DNA of 64,000 nucleotides, from NCBI RefSeq assembly GCF_003726095.1, contig NZ_CP026031.1, positions 372,001-436,000 of the forward strand, written 5' to 3'. Position numbers and translations under genes: made by a program. The notes under the pieces are model-generated. The model had not been told where the DNA came from, searched no databases, and was given only the letters and a program-made list of their open reading frames with translations. This document shows, piece after piece, positions 27,204 to 36,142 of this stretch. This stretch comes from Niallia circulans (GTDB lineage Bacteria > Bacillota > Bacilli > Bacillales > Cytobacillaceae). The number at the start of each line of letters is the position of its first letter. The first letter of the stretch is position 1.

Positions 27204-28448
27204 TTAGCTTAAACAAATGTTTTTATATGTTTCGTTACACAGAGTTTTAAATATAGAGTCAGGCAGCGGTAAATAGCAGTCATAAGCAATTTTTGCATGT
27301 TCTCGTGCTTTATCGATATTATTAAGTTCCTTATAACAAAGAGCAATAAATATATCTTTGGTATAATAAATAGCTTGGTCAACAGGATGGTTAATATGTT
27401 TAGGTATATAAATTGTTCTTAAAATGTCGAGTGCTTCTTTATATACTTTTACATAGTACATCGCTTTTCCCTTTTGAAGCATATTCCAATTATCACCGCT
27501 TCCTTTTTGAGTGTTTTCGTCAAAAGTTAAATATTGATCAATGATAGGCATTGCTTGATGGTATTCTCCCTTTACATGCAGTAAGTATTCCACATAAATT
27601 ACATCACAGAGTTCTTCAAAAATTTTATCTTCTACAAATTCACCATATTGCTTTAGTTTTTTTAAGTAGTAATGAAATTTTTCTTCATCTCCCACTAGCA
27701 AGGCAACCACTGTAGCAAGCTTATAGATATCGTCTATTTTGTAGTAGAGTTTTTCTTTTCTCGAGTATTCCAATGCGCTTTCCACTGCTTCTGAAGTTGC
27801 TTTTATGTCTCCGATTGCTGAATATAAGGCAGCGATATGATAATCCATAGTGACTTTAGTCATAGGATCTATCTTTATATGAGTTGTTTCAATATGATGT
27901 CGTTCTTCCAAATAACATTGTAAAGCGTCTTGATAGCGGTGTTCCAAATAAAAGTTTATTCCTCTGAAGAATGCAATGTTTGCCCGATTAGCAGTAAGAT
28001 TAAGCGAATCATAAATTAATGCTGCTTTATCACAATATAATGCCCATTCCTTTTTATTCAGACAAAATAGACTGCGGCTATAAATTTCCAATAAGCGAGC
28101 TGATTCATAGCTTTCATTCAAATTAGAGATATAGGGCTCAATTAAGGCGGTCAGTTTGGAGCATTGTTCTATGGTTTCCTCAGAGTGTTTAAAATAAATA
28201 CGAAATTCTTCATGTATCTTTTCTGCTTCCTCTAATACTTTTCTTAATTCAACAATACTTACCTTTTCTAATAACTCTGATATATCAACGCCTAGTCTTC
28301 CCGCAATATATTCCAAACTCTCCATAGAAGGGCGCGCTTTATTATTCTCAATTTGACTAAGCATGCCTTTGGTTAATCTATCGCCAGCTAATGCCTCAAG
28401 GGTCATTTTTTTTTGTTTTCGTAATGTGCGAATGCGTTCGCCTAACAT
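27204..28448 (-). CDS. XRE-TPR transcriptional regulator (RRNPP-like)
   Basis: A 414-aa regulator: an XRE helix-turn-helix at about 1-60 ('RIRTLRKQKKMTLEALAG', 'LSQIENNKARPSMESLEYIA') followed by tetratricopeptide-type helices (about 100-410). This domain order is that of PlcR/NprR-type regulators that sense peptides, and of XRE-TPR repressors of adjacent transporters. It is divergent from an MFS exporter; two identical-type palindromes lie between them. No small signal-peptide gene is visible beside it, so peptide sensing is unproven. Confidence 0.82.
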   Translation of the reverse strand: MLGERIRTLRKQKKMTLEALAGDRLTKGMLSQIENNKARPSMESLEYIAGRLGVDISELLEKVSIVELRKVLEEAEKIHEEFRIYFKHSEETIEQCSKLTALIEPYISNLNESYESARLLEIYSRSLFCLNKKEWALYCDKAALIYDSLNLTANRANIAFFRGINFYLEHRYQDALQCYLEERHHIETTHIKIDPMTKVTMDYHIAALYSAIGDIKATSEAVESALEYSRKEKLYYKIDDIYKLATVVALLVGDEEKFHYYLKKLKQYGEFVEDKIFEELCDVIYVEYLLHVKGEYHQAMPIIDQYLTFDENTQKGSGDNWNMLQKGKAMYYVKVYKEALDILRTIYIPKHINHPVDQAIYYTKDIFIALCYKELNNIDKAREHAKIAYDCYLPLPDSIFKTLCNETYKNICLS

Positions 28449-28473
28449 AATCGTACAACTCCTTCTTTCGATA

Positions 28474-28544
28474 GTTTAATTATATTAAACTTTTCCTTGA
28501 AAGGAAAGTTTTGGTGTGATATGATTTGTTTAATTTAATTAAAC
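28474..28544. promoter_or_regulatory. Two perfect 17-bp palindromic operators around the MFS promoter
   Basis: GTTTAAT-TAT-ATTAAAC (28474-28490) and GTTTAAT-TTA-ATTAAAC (28528-28544) are perfect 7-3-7 palindromes 54 bases apart. Between them lies a strong promoter for the MFS gene, TTGAAA (28497-28502), 17-base spacer, TATGAT (28520-28525). The second operator covers the start-site region. The first contains TATAAT on the minus strand, a probable -10 of the regulator gene, so autorepression is likely. Confidence 0.8.
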
Positions 28545-28565
28545 TTTTAAAGGAAGGACGATGTT

Positions 28566-29861
28566 TTGGTGAAAGAATATTCGTTAGAAAAGAGGGCCAC
28601 CTACCATTTATGGACATTCGTCAGTAGTAAATTAATTGCCACAGCTGGGTCACAAATTTATACATTTGCAATTAGTTTATATATTTTGCATTTAACTGGC
28701 TCGTCGATGAGTTTTGCCGTAAATATGTTATGCAATATTTTGCCGCGGACAGTTGTAGCACCTTTTGCTGGGTCTATTATTGATAGGTATCCTCGTAAAC
28801 ATATTGCGATTACAGCGCAGACAGCCTCTACCGTATCTATTGGTGGATTGCTGCTTTATAGTGTAACGATGGGATTATCTCTACCTGCTATTTATACAAC
28901 ATCTTGTATTTTATCTATAACCTCGATGTTTGCGAGCAATGCTTTTACTTCTTCTTTAACAGGATTAGTGGATGAAAGCCGCATTCAAAAAGCGTCTTCC
29001 ATGAATCAAATTGCTGTTTCTATTGCGCAAATTGCCAGTCCTGCTATCGGTGGAATATTATTCGGTCTTGTCTCCATGTCTGTTTTTTTAACTATTTTTC
29101 TGATTGCCTCGTTGATTGCTGTTGTACTTGATTCCACAATGAATTTTACATTGTTTGAAAAGGAAAAAGAAAAGGCAGAACAACAGGAAACGGTTTGGAG
29201 GAGTTTGAAGGCAGGATTAGTTTATGTTAAGAATCAACCGCTATTAGTAGCTATGATTAGTATTAGTCTTATCGTCAATTTTATTTTTACTGCTTTTAAT
29301 ATTGGTTTTCCTTATGTAGTGAATACAAAACTCCATATGCCATCTGTCCAATTTGGAATGGTGGAAGGTGCTTTTGCGGTTGGTACTTTATTGCTTTCTA
29401 TTTATCTTTCATTAGGAAAGGAATTTAAACAACCCTTCCAAGTAAGTAAATTGGGAATTATAGCGCTAGGAATATTAATGGCAGCTGCAGCTATTCCAAT
29501 CTTCATTCCGATGTCGGCAGCCTCTATATTTATCTTTTACTTAATGCTAATGTTTTTGTTTGGATCTGTTAATATACTGGTTAATATCCCAATGATGGTA
29601 TTAATGCAAAAGAAGATTGCGAATGAATATAAAGGAAGGGTTTTTACTATATTAGAGACATTTGCAATGGGAATGATGCCGGTAGGAACACTTATCTTTG
29701 GTGTGTTATATGATTATGTTCCTGCGCAATGGATTCTCTTAATAGCTGGTGCCTTATTGATTATATCAGTATTCATCCTTGCAAGGCCATCTGTGATGGA
29801 AAAGGCAGCAGAATCAGGGGATACAGTTCCGGTAACCAAACATAGAGCAACTTCTGTATAA
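28566..29861 (+). CDS. MFS exporter (macrolide-efflux-like)
   Basis: A 431-aa, 12-helix major facilitator protein of the MFS_3 (Mef-like) group: 'SFAVNMLCNILPRTVVAPFAGSIIDRYPRKH' contains the conserved loop after helix 2. It starts at TTG 28566 (GTG 28569 is an alternative), eight bases after AAGGAAGG. Controlled by the divergent XRE-TPR gene through two operators, it probably exports a drug, toxin or peptide; the substrate is unknown. Confidence 0.85.
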   Translation: MVKEYSLEKRATYHLWTFVSSKLIATAGSQIYTFAISLYILHLTGSSMSFAVNMLCNILPRTVVAPFAGSIIDRYPRKHIAITAQTASTVSIGGLLLYSVTMGLSLPAIYTTSCILSITSMFASNAFTSSLTGLVDESRIQKASSMNQIAVSIAQIASPAIGGILFGLVSMSVFLTIFLIASLIAVVLDSTMNFTLFEKEKEKAEQQETVWRSLKAGLVYVKNQPLLVAMISISLIVNFIFTAFNIGFPYVVNTKLHMPSVQFGMVEGAFAVGTLLLSIYLSLGKEFKQPFQVSKLGIIALGILMAAAAIPIFIPMSAASIFIFYLMLMFLFGSVNILVNIPMMVLMQKKIANEYKGRVFTILETFAMGMMPVGTLIFGVLYDYVPAQWILLIAGALLIISVFILARPSVMEKAAESGDTVPVTKHRATSV

Positions 29862-29967
29862 TAATGAAGCAAATTTCTACAGTTTCCGTACTCAAAATAT
29901 CTGGGATGAACCATGGTTTTCCGGAGCAGATAAAAAAGCTGCATCTAAAAATCAAAATCTTTATTCT

Positions 29968-29999
29968 AAAACTCTCCTTCCGTAATAGGAGAGTTTTTT
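29968..29999 (+). terminator. Terminator after the MFS gene
   Basis: AAACTCTCCT (29968-29977) pairs with AGGAGAGTTT (29987-29996), then TTT. Confidence 0.88.
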
Positions 30000-30117
30000 C
30001 TATTGATAAATATAAGATTAATAGGAGATAACGAATATTCTAGTTATAATAAAGAGGAAAGCTGATTATATTAGATTAGTTAAATGAACTTTAAGTAAAA
30101 GCAGAGGTAATGTTCTT

Positions 30118-32484
30118 ATGGATAAAAAGGTAAAAGATAAAAAAAAGGAGGAATATCGATCGGCAGAGGATAAAGCTGCTCGTTACTTCGAATCCCTTCA
30201 AAAGCAGTTAGTGGATAAGGCTTATGTGTCGCGCTTAACGAACGACTTTCAAACATGGAAAATAAACCATATTCATTCTCCATCCATCCTTAGCTATTTT
30301 TCCCGAAAAAAAAGAAAACCACGAGTAAAAGGATATCGCCCTTATATAGAGTGGTTAAACTATGCAGGCAAACTAGATAACTATTTGCATAGAAGTGTTT
30401 CCTATCTATATATGCGCGACTTAGGAAAGACGCTTTCTTCTCCTTTCACACAAGAAAGAGTTAATGAAGTAGTTGGAAAGGTGAAAAATTATTTATTAAA
30501 GAAAGAAACAAAGGAAGATAATATTAGTGTCTCCCGTATATACAAATTAGCTAAAAAAGATGCTGTTGAACATACAATGATTTGGGTTATGGAAAAACTG
30601 AAACGAGTGACTTCACATATTCCTGCTGGGATGAGCGTAGAGCATGCCCAGCGAAAAATCTTGAAGATTTTTGCAGGGGTCTTGATGCACGAATTAGAAG
30701 AAAGAAGAACCATGGACCTTTCAGACGAAGAGCGCCAGCTGAGACTAGAAAAAGCTATTAAACTAGGCTTCTATTATGGATTGACCTATCCTTTAATTGA
30801 TGATTTACTTGATGCCCATATTTTATCACCGGAAGAGGAAGAACGTTATTCTGCTCTAATCCGAAGCGCCTTAGAAACAGGGATAGTCCCACATTTTGGT
30901 GTGTGGCATGGAGAAAATAAAGAGCTTATTTCCTTCATTCATAAGGAGTTAAAAGAAGCATTTGAATATATGAAAAAACAGCATGATAATCAAACATGGG
31001 AGCTATTTTTAAATCAATCCTATATCTTTTTTCATTCACAAGAGGTCGACAGAAAAAAGAAATTAACTGTTAGCACATACTCTAATGAAGAAATATATAT
31101 CCCAGTAATCCTTAAATCTTCTGCTTCGCGACAGATTGTTCGCTCGTTGATGAATGCACCAGAGGATGAAGGGTATAATCAAAGAACATTTTATTATGGA
31201 ATTTATAATCAGCTGGCCGATGATTTAGCCGATATGTTTGAGGATAAAAGGGATGGGGCTGTAACGCCTTATACGTATTATCTGACTTATTATCAAACGA
31301 GAAAGGACTTACTTAATCCTTTTGAAATGTATTGGACCGTCATTTCCTATTTGATTCACGATGTCTACCATTCAGATTCAAAAACCCAAGAAGTCTTATT
31401 AGACCGTGCAGTTAACGGATTAAAACGACTAAAGGAAAAATTGGGAAATGAGAAATATGATGATTTAATGGGAATTCTCACAAAAGATTTTCCCGTCTTT
31501 AATCGATTATTACAGCAGATGGTGGAAAAATCAGATGATGTCGACTTTTTCGATAAGTTATTACGTGATCATATGATTAGTATTTTAAAGGAAAATCACA
31601 GAGAACAAGAAGCGTTTTCTGAAATGATTCAATCAACCCGGGTATCTATCGATAATATGCTGCCAATTACAGAAAATGCACAATTGAAAAAAGATATCGT
31701 GACAGACGCAGCAAATTATAGTCTTACTGGAAATGGAAAAAGATTACGACCGGTTATTACTAGTTTTATTGGGGAAAAAGAATGGGGATTAGATAATACC
31801 CAAATTGCCCCCCTATTACGATCAGTGGAATATATGCACACAGCTTCTCTAATATTTGACGATTTGCCATCGCAGGATAATGCCGCAATAAGGAGAGGAC
31901 GACCAACGCTGCATGAAGTGTATGATACTGCAACAGCAGAATTAACTGGATTATTTCTGACACAAAAGGCAATAGAAGAACAAGCTAATTTACGTGATTT
32001 TGATGAATCCAGGGTATTACAGCTGATTCAATATACAACGAAAGCCACCGCTGATATGTGTAAAGGCCAGATAATGGATTTAGAATCACGCGAAAAACAA
32101 CTATCTCTTCAAGAACTGAATACTCTATGTTTTTATAAGACGGGCCTTGGATTTGAAGCAGCACTTGTTATGCCAGCCATTTTAGCAGGAGTTCCAGAAA
32201 AGGTTAAGGATTTGCTGAAGAAATATGCTTATCATGCTGGAATTGCATTTCAAATAAAGGATGATTTACTCGATGAAGAGGGAAGTAAAGAAATATTAGG
32301 AAAAGAGTCTGGAATGGACAAAGACAATAATACATCCACTTTTGTAAGTGTGCTAGGTGTAGAAGGTGCCAAAAAGGAAATGTGGGAGCATTATTGCATA
32401 GCGTTAGATGTAGTCGATGCTATACCGAAGAAGACTAATTTTTTAAGGTACTTAGTAGATTATATGGTTAATCGAAATCGGTAA
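30118..32484 (+). CDS. Double isoprenoid-synthase-fold protein: N-terminal Asp-rich domain plus C-terminal polyprenyl synthase
   Basis: A 788-aa protein. The C-terminal part (about 500-788) is a short-chain trans-prenyl diphosphate synthase: 'GKRLRP' (540-545), first Asp-rich motif 'DDLPSQD' (581-587), 'RRGRPTLHE', second motif 'KDDLLDE' (714-720). The N-terminal 500 residues are mostly helical and also carry two DDxxD motifs, 'DDLLD' (228-232) and 'DDLAD' (368-372), about 140 residues apart, the spacing of a second isoprenoid-synthase fold. So one half may make a prenyl diphosphate and the other condense or cyclise it. The N-terminal family is not recognised with confidence and its activity is inference. 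Upstream region has AAAGCAGAGG; ATG 30118. It stands apart from other terpenoid genes. Confidence 0.75.
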   Translation: MDKKVKDKKKEEYRSAEDKAARYFESLQKQLVDKAYVSRLTNDFQTWKINHIHSPSILSYFSRKKRKPRVKGYRPYIEWLNYAGKLDNYLHRSVSYLYMRDLGKTLSSPFTQERVNEVVGKVKNYLLKKETKEDNISVSRIYKLAKKDAVEHTMIWVMEKLKRVTSHIPAGMSVEHAQRKILKIFAGVLMHELEERRTMDLSDEERQLRLEKAIKLGFYYGLTYPLIDDLLDAHILSPEEEERYSALIRSALETGIVPHFGVWHGENKELISFIHKELKEAFEYMKKQHDNQTWELFLNQSYIFFHSQEVDRKKKLTVSTYSNEEIYIPVILKSSASRQIVRSLMNAPEDEGYNQRTFYYGIYNQLADDLADMFEDKRDGAVTPYTYYLTYYQTRKDLLNPFEMYWTVISYLIHDVYHSDSKTQEVLLDRAVNGLKRLKEKLGNEKYDDLMGILTKDFPVFNRLLQQMVEKSDDVDFFDKLLRDHMISILKENHREQEAFSEMIQSTRVSIDNMLPITENAQLKKDIVTDAANYSLTGNGKRLRPVITSFIGEKEWGLDNTQIAPLLRSVEYMHTASLIFDDLPSQDNAAIRRGRPTLHEVYDTATAELTGLFLTQKAIEEQANLRDFDESRVLQLIQYTTKATADMCKGQIMDLESREKQLSLQELNTLCFYKTGLGFEAALVMPAILAGVPEKVKDLLKKYAYHAGIAFQIKDDLLDEEGSKEILGKESGMDKDNNTSTFVSVLGVEGAKKEMWEHYCIALDVVDAIPKKTNFLRYLVDYMVNRNR

Positions 32485-32523
32485 TAATAAATAGATATAG
32501 ATTGTTTAAAGGAGAATAATGTG

Positions 32524-33258
32524 ATGAAAATTACCTTTTTAGGAAAATATGGAGGTTATCCTGGGAAAGAAAGTCCGACCTCTTCCTTCTTATTGGAGTC
32601 CGCTGGATTTCATTTATTGGTTGATTGTGGGAGCGGCGTGCTAGCAAAGGTGCAATCCTATGTGGATTTAAAAGATTTAGATGCGTGCATTCTTTCCCAT
32701 TATCATCATGATCATATCGCAGATATAGGCGTGCTGCAATATGCTATGTTAGTGGAATCTATACTTGGAAATCGCGCAGCAGCTTTCCCAATTTATGGAC
32801 ATAAACAGGATAGCAAGTTTGAGGAATTAACTAACAATATTTATACAGAAGGGCGAGAAATTTCTGTAGGAAAAACATCTAATATTGGACCGTTTACTAT
32901 TTCTTTTTGTGAAACGATTCATCCTGCCTACTGTTTGGCAATGAAGATCCAAGCAAATGGCAAAACCATTCTTTACACAGCAGATACAGAGTGGAAGGAT
33001 GAGTTAGTTGTTTTTGCGGAAAATGCGGATCTCTTAATAAGTGAAGCAAGTATATATAAAGAACAGTTCGGCTTGGTAAAAGGACATTTAACTGGTGAAG
33101 AAGCTGGGAAGTTGGCGGAACTTGCCGGTGTAAAGCAGCTTTTATTAACCCATCTTCCCCATTATGGAGAACAGGAAAAACTGGTGGAAGAAGCAAAAGA
33201 AATTTATAGTGGTTCCGTTCAGTTGGTCTATCCAGGTATGGAAATAGATTTTAAATAG
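32524..33258 (+). CDS. yhfI: MBL-fold metallohydrolase, YhfI type
   Basis: A 244-aa metallo-beta-lactamase-fold protein with zinc motif HYHHDH (59-64), 'VDCGSGVLAKVQ', and a late histidine in 'LLLTHLPH'. It matches the YhfI group (RNase Z-like fold, cyclic-nucleotide phosphodiesterase-like) of B. subtilis. ATG 32524 follows AAAGGAG by nine bases; GTG 32521 is an alternative. Substrate unknown. It may share a transcript with the 788-aa gene 40 bases upstream. Confidence 0.85.
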   Translation: MKITFLGKYGGYPGKESPTSSFLLESAGFHLLVDCGSGVLAKVQSYVDLKDLDACILSHYHHDHIADIGVLQYAMLVESILGNRAAAFPIYGHKQDSKFEELTNNIYTEGREISVGKTSNIGPFTISFCETIHPAYCLAMKIQANGKTILYTADTEWKDELVVFAENADLLISEASIYKEQFGLVKGHLTGEEAGKLAELAGVKQLLLTHLPHYGEQEKLVEEAKEIYSGSVQLVYPGMEIDFK

Positions 33259-33262
33259 CAGT

Positions 33263-33306
33263 AAAAAAAGTGTTGGTTTCATTTAATTGAAATCAACACT
33301 TTTTTT
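33263..33306 (+). terminator. Bidirectional terminator between yhfI and the acetyltransferase
   Basis: AAAAAAAGTGTTG pairs with CAACACTTTTTTT, extended by TTTCA/TGAAA. It lies in the convergent gap and overlaps the last codons of the minus-strand gene. Confidence 0.85.
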
Positions 33307-33765
33307 GCACGGATAAATCATTTTGACAAATTCATATTCTCCACCATTAGTATACTGAAGAAATGTAGCTGCCTCTTTAAAGCCGGCTTTTTTGTATACT
33401 TTTATGGCTCGATCATTAAAGACAGCAACAGCCAAGGTGATAAAAGCTGGCGAAAAGCGTTCCTTTATATAATCGATCCCAGTGGCTAAAAAGGTATAGC
33501 CAAGTCCTTGTCCTGTTAAGTCTGGCCTTAAACCAAGACCAATATCAATTGTGTCGTTTTCTTCATGATGAATACTAAAAAAGCCAGTGAGTCGATTGTT
33601 TTCTGTAACAGCATAAACAGAGTCAGCTCTTTTTTCCCTATCAAGAAAATCTGTTAAATCCTCTTCATCCGCTTCCATATTATAAAACGCATACTTTCCA
33701 TCATAATGCCAGTTAAAAGCAATTTCCTCTGCTTGCTCTTGGGTAATAAGTTGAAATGAATACAT
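33283..33765 (-). CDS. GNAT-family N-acetyltransferase
   Basis: A 160-aa GNAT enzyme with the acetyl-CoA loop 'RPDLTGQGLG' (motif A) and motif B 'VFNDRAIKVYKKAGF'. ATG 33765 follows AAAGAGAGG. Target amine unknown; this subgroup resembles RimJ/RimL-like or small-molecule acetyltransferases. Confidence 0.85.
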   Translation of the reverse strand: MYSFQLITQEQAEEIAFNWHYDGKYAFYNMEADEEDLTDFLDREKRADSVYAVTENNRLTGFFSIHHEENDTIDIGLGLRPDLTGQGLGYTFLATGIDYIKERFSPAFITLAVAVFNDRAIKVYKKAGFKEAATFLQYTNGGEYEFVKMIYPCKKSVDFN

Positions 33766-33886
33766 AAAAACCTCTCTTTTTTTTAAATCATAACATATAG
33801 AAATATTTTGATAAATGAGAAATTACTCTTCTCTCGTCTAGTTGAACAGGCTATACTTAAGAAAATAAGAAGGGGGCATCAGACAA

Positions 33887-35341
33887 ATGGAAAAAGAAAA
33901 TCAAATTCTATTTCATATAGAAGAAACAACTATATTAGAAGTACAAAAGGCACTGGATTCGGGTCAAATTACTTCATGGGAGCTAACAAAACAATATATA
34001 GAACGAATCAAGACATTTGATTCGACGTTATGCTCCATTAGAGAAATTAATCCAGATGCATTAGCAATTGCTGCTGAACTGGATAAAAAAAGACAAGAAA
34101 TGGATCAAATTGGCCCCCTTTACGGTATTCCAGTCATCATTAAGGATAATATTGATACACAGGATGCGATGGCCACAACGGCTGGCTCGATTGCCTTAGC
34201 AAATAATTTTGCCAAAGAGGATGCCTTTATTGTAAAAAAGCTGCGCGAAGCAGGAGCGATTATTATTGGCAAGGCAAATTTATCCGAATTTGCCAATTTC
34301 ATTACGGAATTAAATATGCCAAATGGTTATAGCTCATTAGGCGGCCAGGTAATGAATCCGTATGGGCCAGGAGTATGGGATGTTGGTGGTTCAAGCTCTG
34401 GCACTGGAGCAAGCATTGCTGCCAATTTTGCTGTGGTAGGAATAGGGACAGAAACATCTGGTTCGATTCTTAGTCCTGCTAGCAATAATTCCCTTGTTGG
34501 TATTAAACCAACGTTAGGTCTCATTAGCCGGACCGGAATTATTCCGCTGGCGCATAGCCAGGATACGGCAGGGCCGATGACTAGAACGGTTCAAGATGCC
34601 GCTATCTTACTGGGAATAATGGCAGGAGTGGATGAAAGAGACGAGGTGACATTAACAAGTATTGGTCAGCCTAGGGATTATACTGCATTTTTAAAAGCAG
34701 ATGGTCTGAAAGGAAAAAGAATTGGAGTTGATCGTTCCTTCTTACCGGAAGAGGAAGAAGAAGTTGCATTATTTAATAAAGGCTTAGAAGAATTAACGCA
34801 GCAAGGTGCTATTTTAATAGATATGACGATCCACCGTGAAAAATTTGACTCCATTGTTCTTTATCATGAGTTTAAATATGGGATAGATAATTACCTGCGT
34901 AAATGTGCAGAAGAAGTTCCTGTCCATTCATTAAAGGAAGTAATTGAGTTTAATAAAAATCATTTAGATGTTGTAAAATATGGCCAGACTATTTTGGAAT
35001 ACTGTGAAACGTTAAATGGAGATTTAGCAGACCCTACCTATAAGGAACATCGGGATAAAGATATTCGATTATCCGCTTTGGAGGGCATAGATGCAGCGAT
35101 AGAAAAATATGAATTAGATGGTTTAGTATTCGCGAAATATGTAGGCTGTGAGCTGCCAGCAAAAGCAGGCTATCCATCAATTACTGTACCAGCTGGTTAT
35201 ACCCCGAAAGGGAAGCCGATGGGATTAACCTTCACTGGAGTAGCTTATAGTGAACCGAGTCTGATTGAAATGGCCTATAGCTACGAACAAGCAACAAAGC
35301 ATCGTGTCCCGCCAGCTTTAGCATGGAAAGGGCTGAAATAA
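33887..35341 (+). CDS. Amidase-signature family protein
   Basis: A 484-aa amidase of the Ser-cisSer-Lys class: Lys86 ('PVIIKDNID'), Ser in 'GGSSSGTG' (about 169-170) and nucleophile Ser193 ('TSGSI'). No signal peptide, so cytoplasmic. Resembles the GatA/peptide-amidase family but there is no gatC or gatB next to it, so it is a stand-alone amidase rather than tRNA amidotransferase. AGAAGGGGG precedes the ATG. Substrate unknown. Confidence 0.87.
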   Translation: MEKENQILFHIEETTILEVQKALDSGQITSWELTKQYIERIKTFDSTLCSIREINPDALAIAAELDKKRQEMDQIGPLYGIPVIIKDNIDTQDAMATTAGSIALANNFAKEDAFIVKKLREAGAIIIGKANLSEFANFITELNMPNGYSSLGGQVMNPYGPGVWDVGGSSSGTGASIAANFAVVGIGTETSGSILSPASNNSLVGIKPTLGLISRTGIIPLAHSQDTAGPMTRTVQDAAILLGIMAGVDERDEVTLTSIGQPRDYTAFLKADGLKGKRIGVDRSFLPEEEEEVALFNKGLEELTQQGAILIDMTIHREKFDSIVLYHEFKYGIDNYLRKCAEEVPVHSLKEVIEFNKNHLDVVKYGQTILEYCETLNGDLADPTYKEHRDKDIRLSALEGIDAAIEKYELDGLVFAKYVGCELPAKAGYPSITVPAGYTPKGKPMGLTFTGVAYSEPSLIEMAYSYEQATKHRVPPALAWKGLK

Positions 35342-35723
35342 GATAAATAGAGAAAGGGATGCCATTAAACTCCGTCTATTCACTCTTTTGAGAATTCCTT
35401 ATTAAAAATCAAAGTAGAAGAAACAGGTTTTCACTAAAAAGCTATATTAAACTAGCCTTCTTCATCTTATTCATTAGTTAAGCTCCATTCAGGCATAAGC
35501 TAACTGGCAGGATAATATATTAATAGAAAGGGTTATTGTTTACTAGCTATCTAAATAGTTTGTCCTAGATTGATTTACGTATATAAGCTATAATAAAAAC
35601 AAAAAGAAAGCTCTTACATTTAAATCGTATAACCAAAAAGAAGAACGGCTGTTAGTAGAAGATGAGTACTAACAAACGGTTAACAAAATAAGAGGATTTC
35701 ATGTTTTTAAGGAGGAAAAGCAA
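35342..35723 (+). other. Intergenic region without a recognisable gene
   Basis: 382 AT-rich bases. It holds two imperfect inverted repeats (AGTTAAGCT/AGCTAACT near 35478-35505; GTTAGTA/TACTAAC near 35650-35675) and a TATAAT at 35589-35594 that may serve the next gene, though no good -35 lies at 17 bases. No open frame with a ribosome site. Confidence 0.5.
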
Positions 35724-36098
35724 TTGACTTTATCACGTGTACTAGTTGGTATTTTTAAAAGTTTTGAAGAAACAAAGGAACAGCCTAAGGTTCCTGAATT
35801 GAAGACTCGTTATTATAAAAAAAGCCGGGATCGCTTAATGGAAACGATTAAGAATGTAGTCGAAAGAAAACTGACAAATTGGGATCTGAAAAAAGTAGAT
35901 ATGGAGAGAGGAGAAATCGTACTCAGCAAAGGCTCAAGCTTAATGATTGTGACTGTTTACAAATTAGCAGGAATGCAATCAGCTGTGGATGTTTATTGCT
36001 CAAAGGAAGGGACTTTGGGTGATTTCGGCTCAAGCTATAAACATATTCAACATTTTTTTAAAGCACTTCATACAGAGATACAGCCAGAAAAAGGGTAA
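35724..36098 (+). CDS. Small cytosolic protein, DUF1499-like
   Basis: A 124-aa protein starting at TTG after AAGGAGGAAAAGCAA. After a charged N-terminus it has 'KSRDRLMETIKNVVERKLTNWDL' and a beta-rich half 'GEIVLSKGSSLMIVTVYKL', resembling DUF1499-type cytosolic proteins of bacilli. No catalytic motif is visible and the function is unknown. Family assignment is tentative; the gene itself is well supported. Confidence 0.72.
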   Translation: MTLSRVLVGIFKSFEETKEQPKVPELKTRYYKKSRDRLMETIKNVVERKLTNWDLKKVDMERGEIVLSKGSSLMIVTVYKLAGMQSAVDVYCSKEGTLGDFGSSYKHIQHFFKALHTEIQPEKG

Positions 36099-36142
36099 AT
36101 GTCAATAATACTACATTCATTTGGAATGGAAGTGGATAAAAA

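Noticed and set aside
29865..30030. Open frame between the MFS gene and the terminator region
   Set aside because: No ribosome site, and it reads straight through the terminator hairpin at 29968-29999.
33887..35341. Amidase as GatA of the tRNA amidotransferase
   Set aside because: No gatC or gatB beside it, and the sequence around the nucleophile (TETSGSI) fits stand-alone amidases better than GatA (DTGGSIR).
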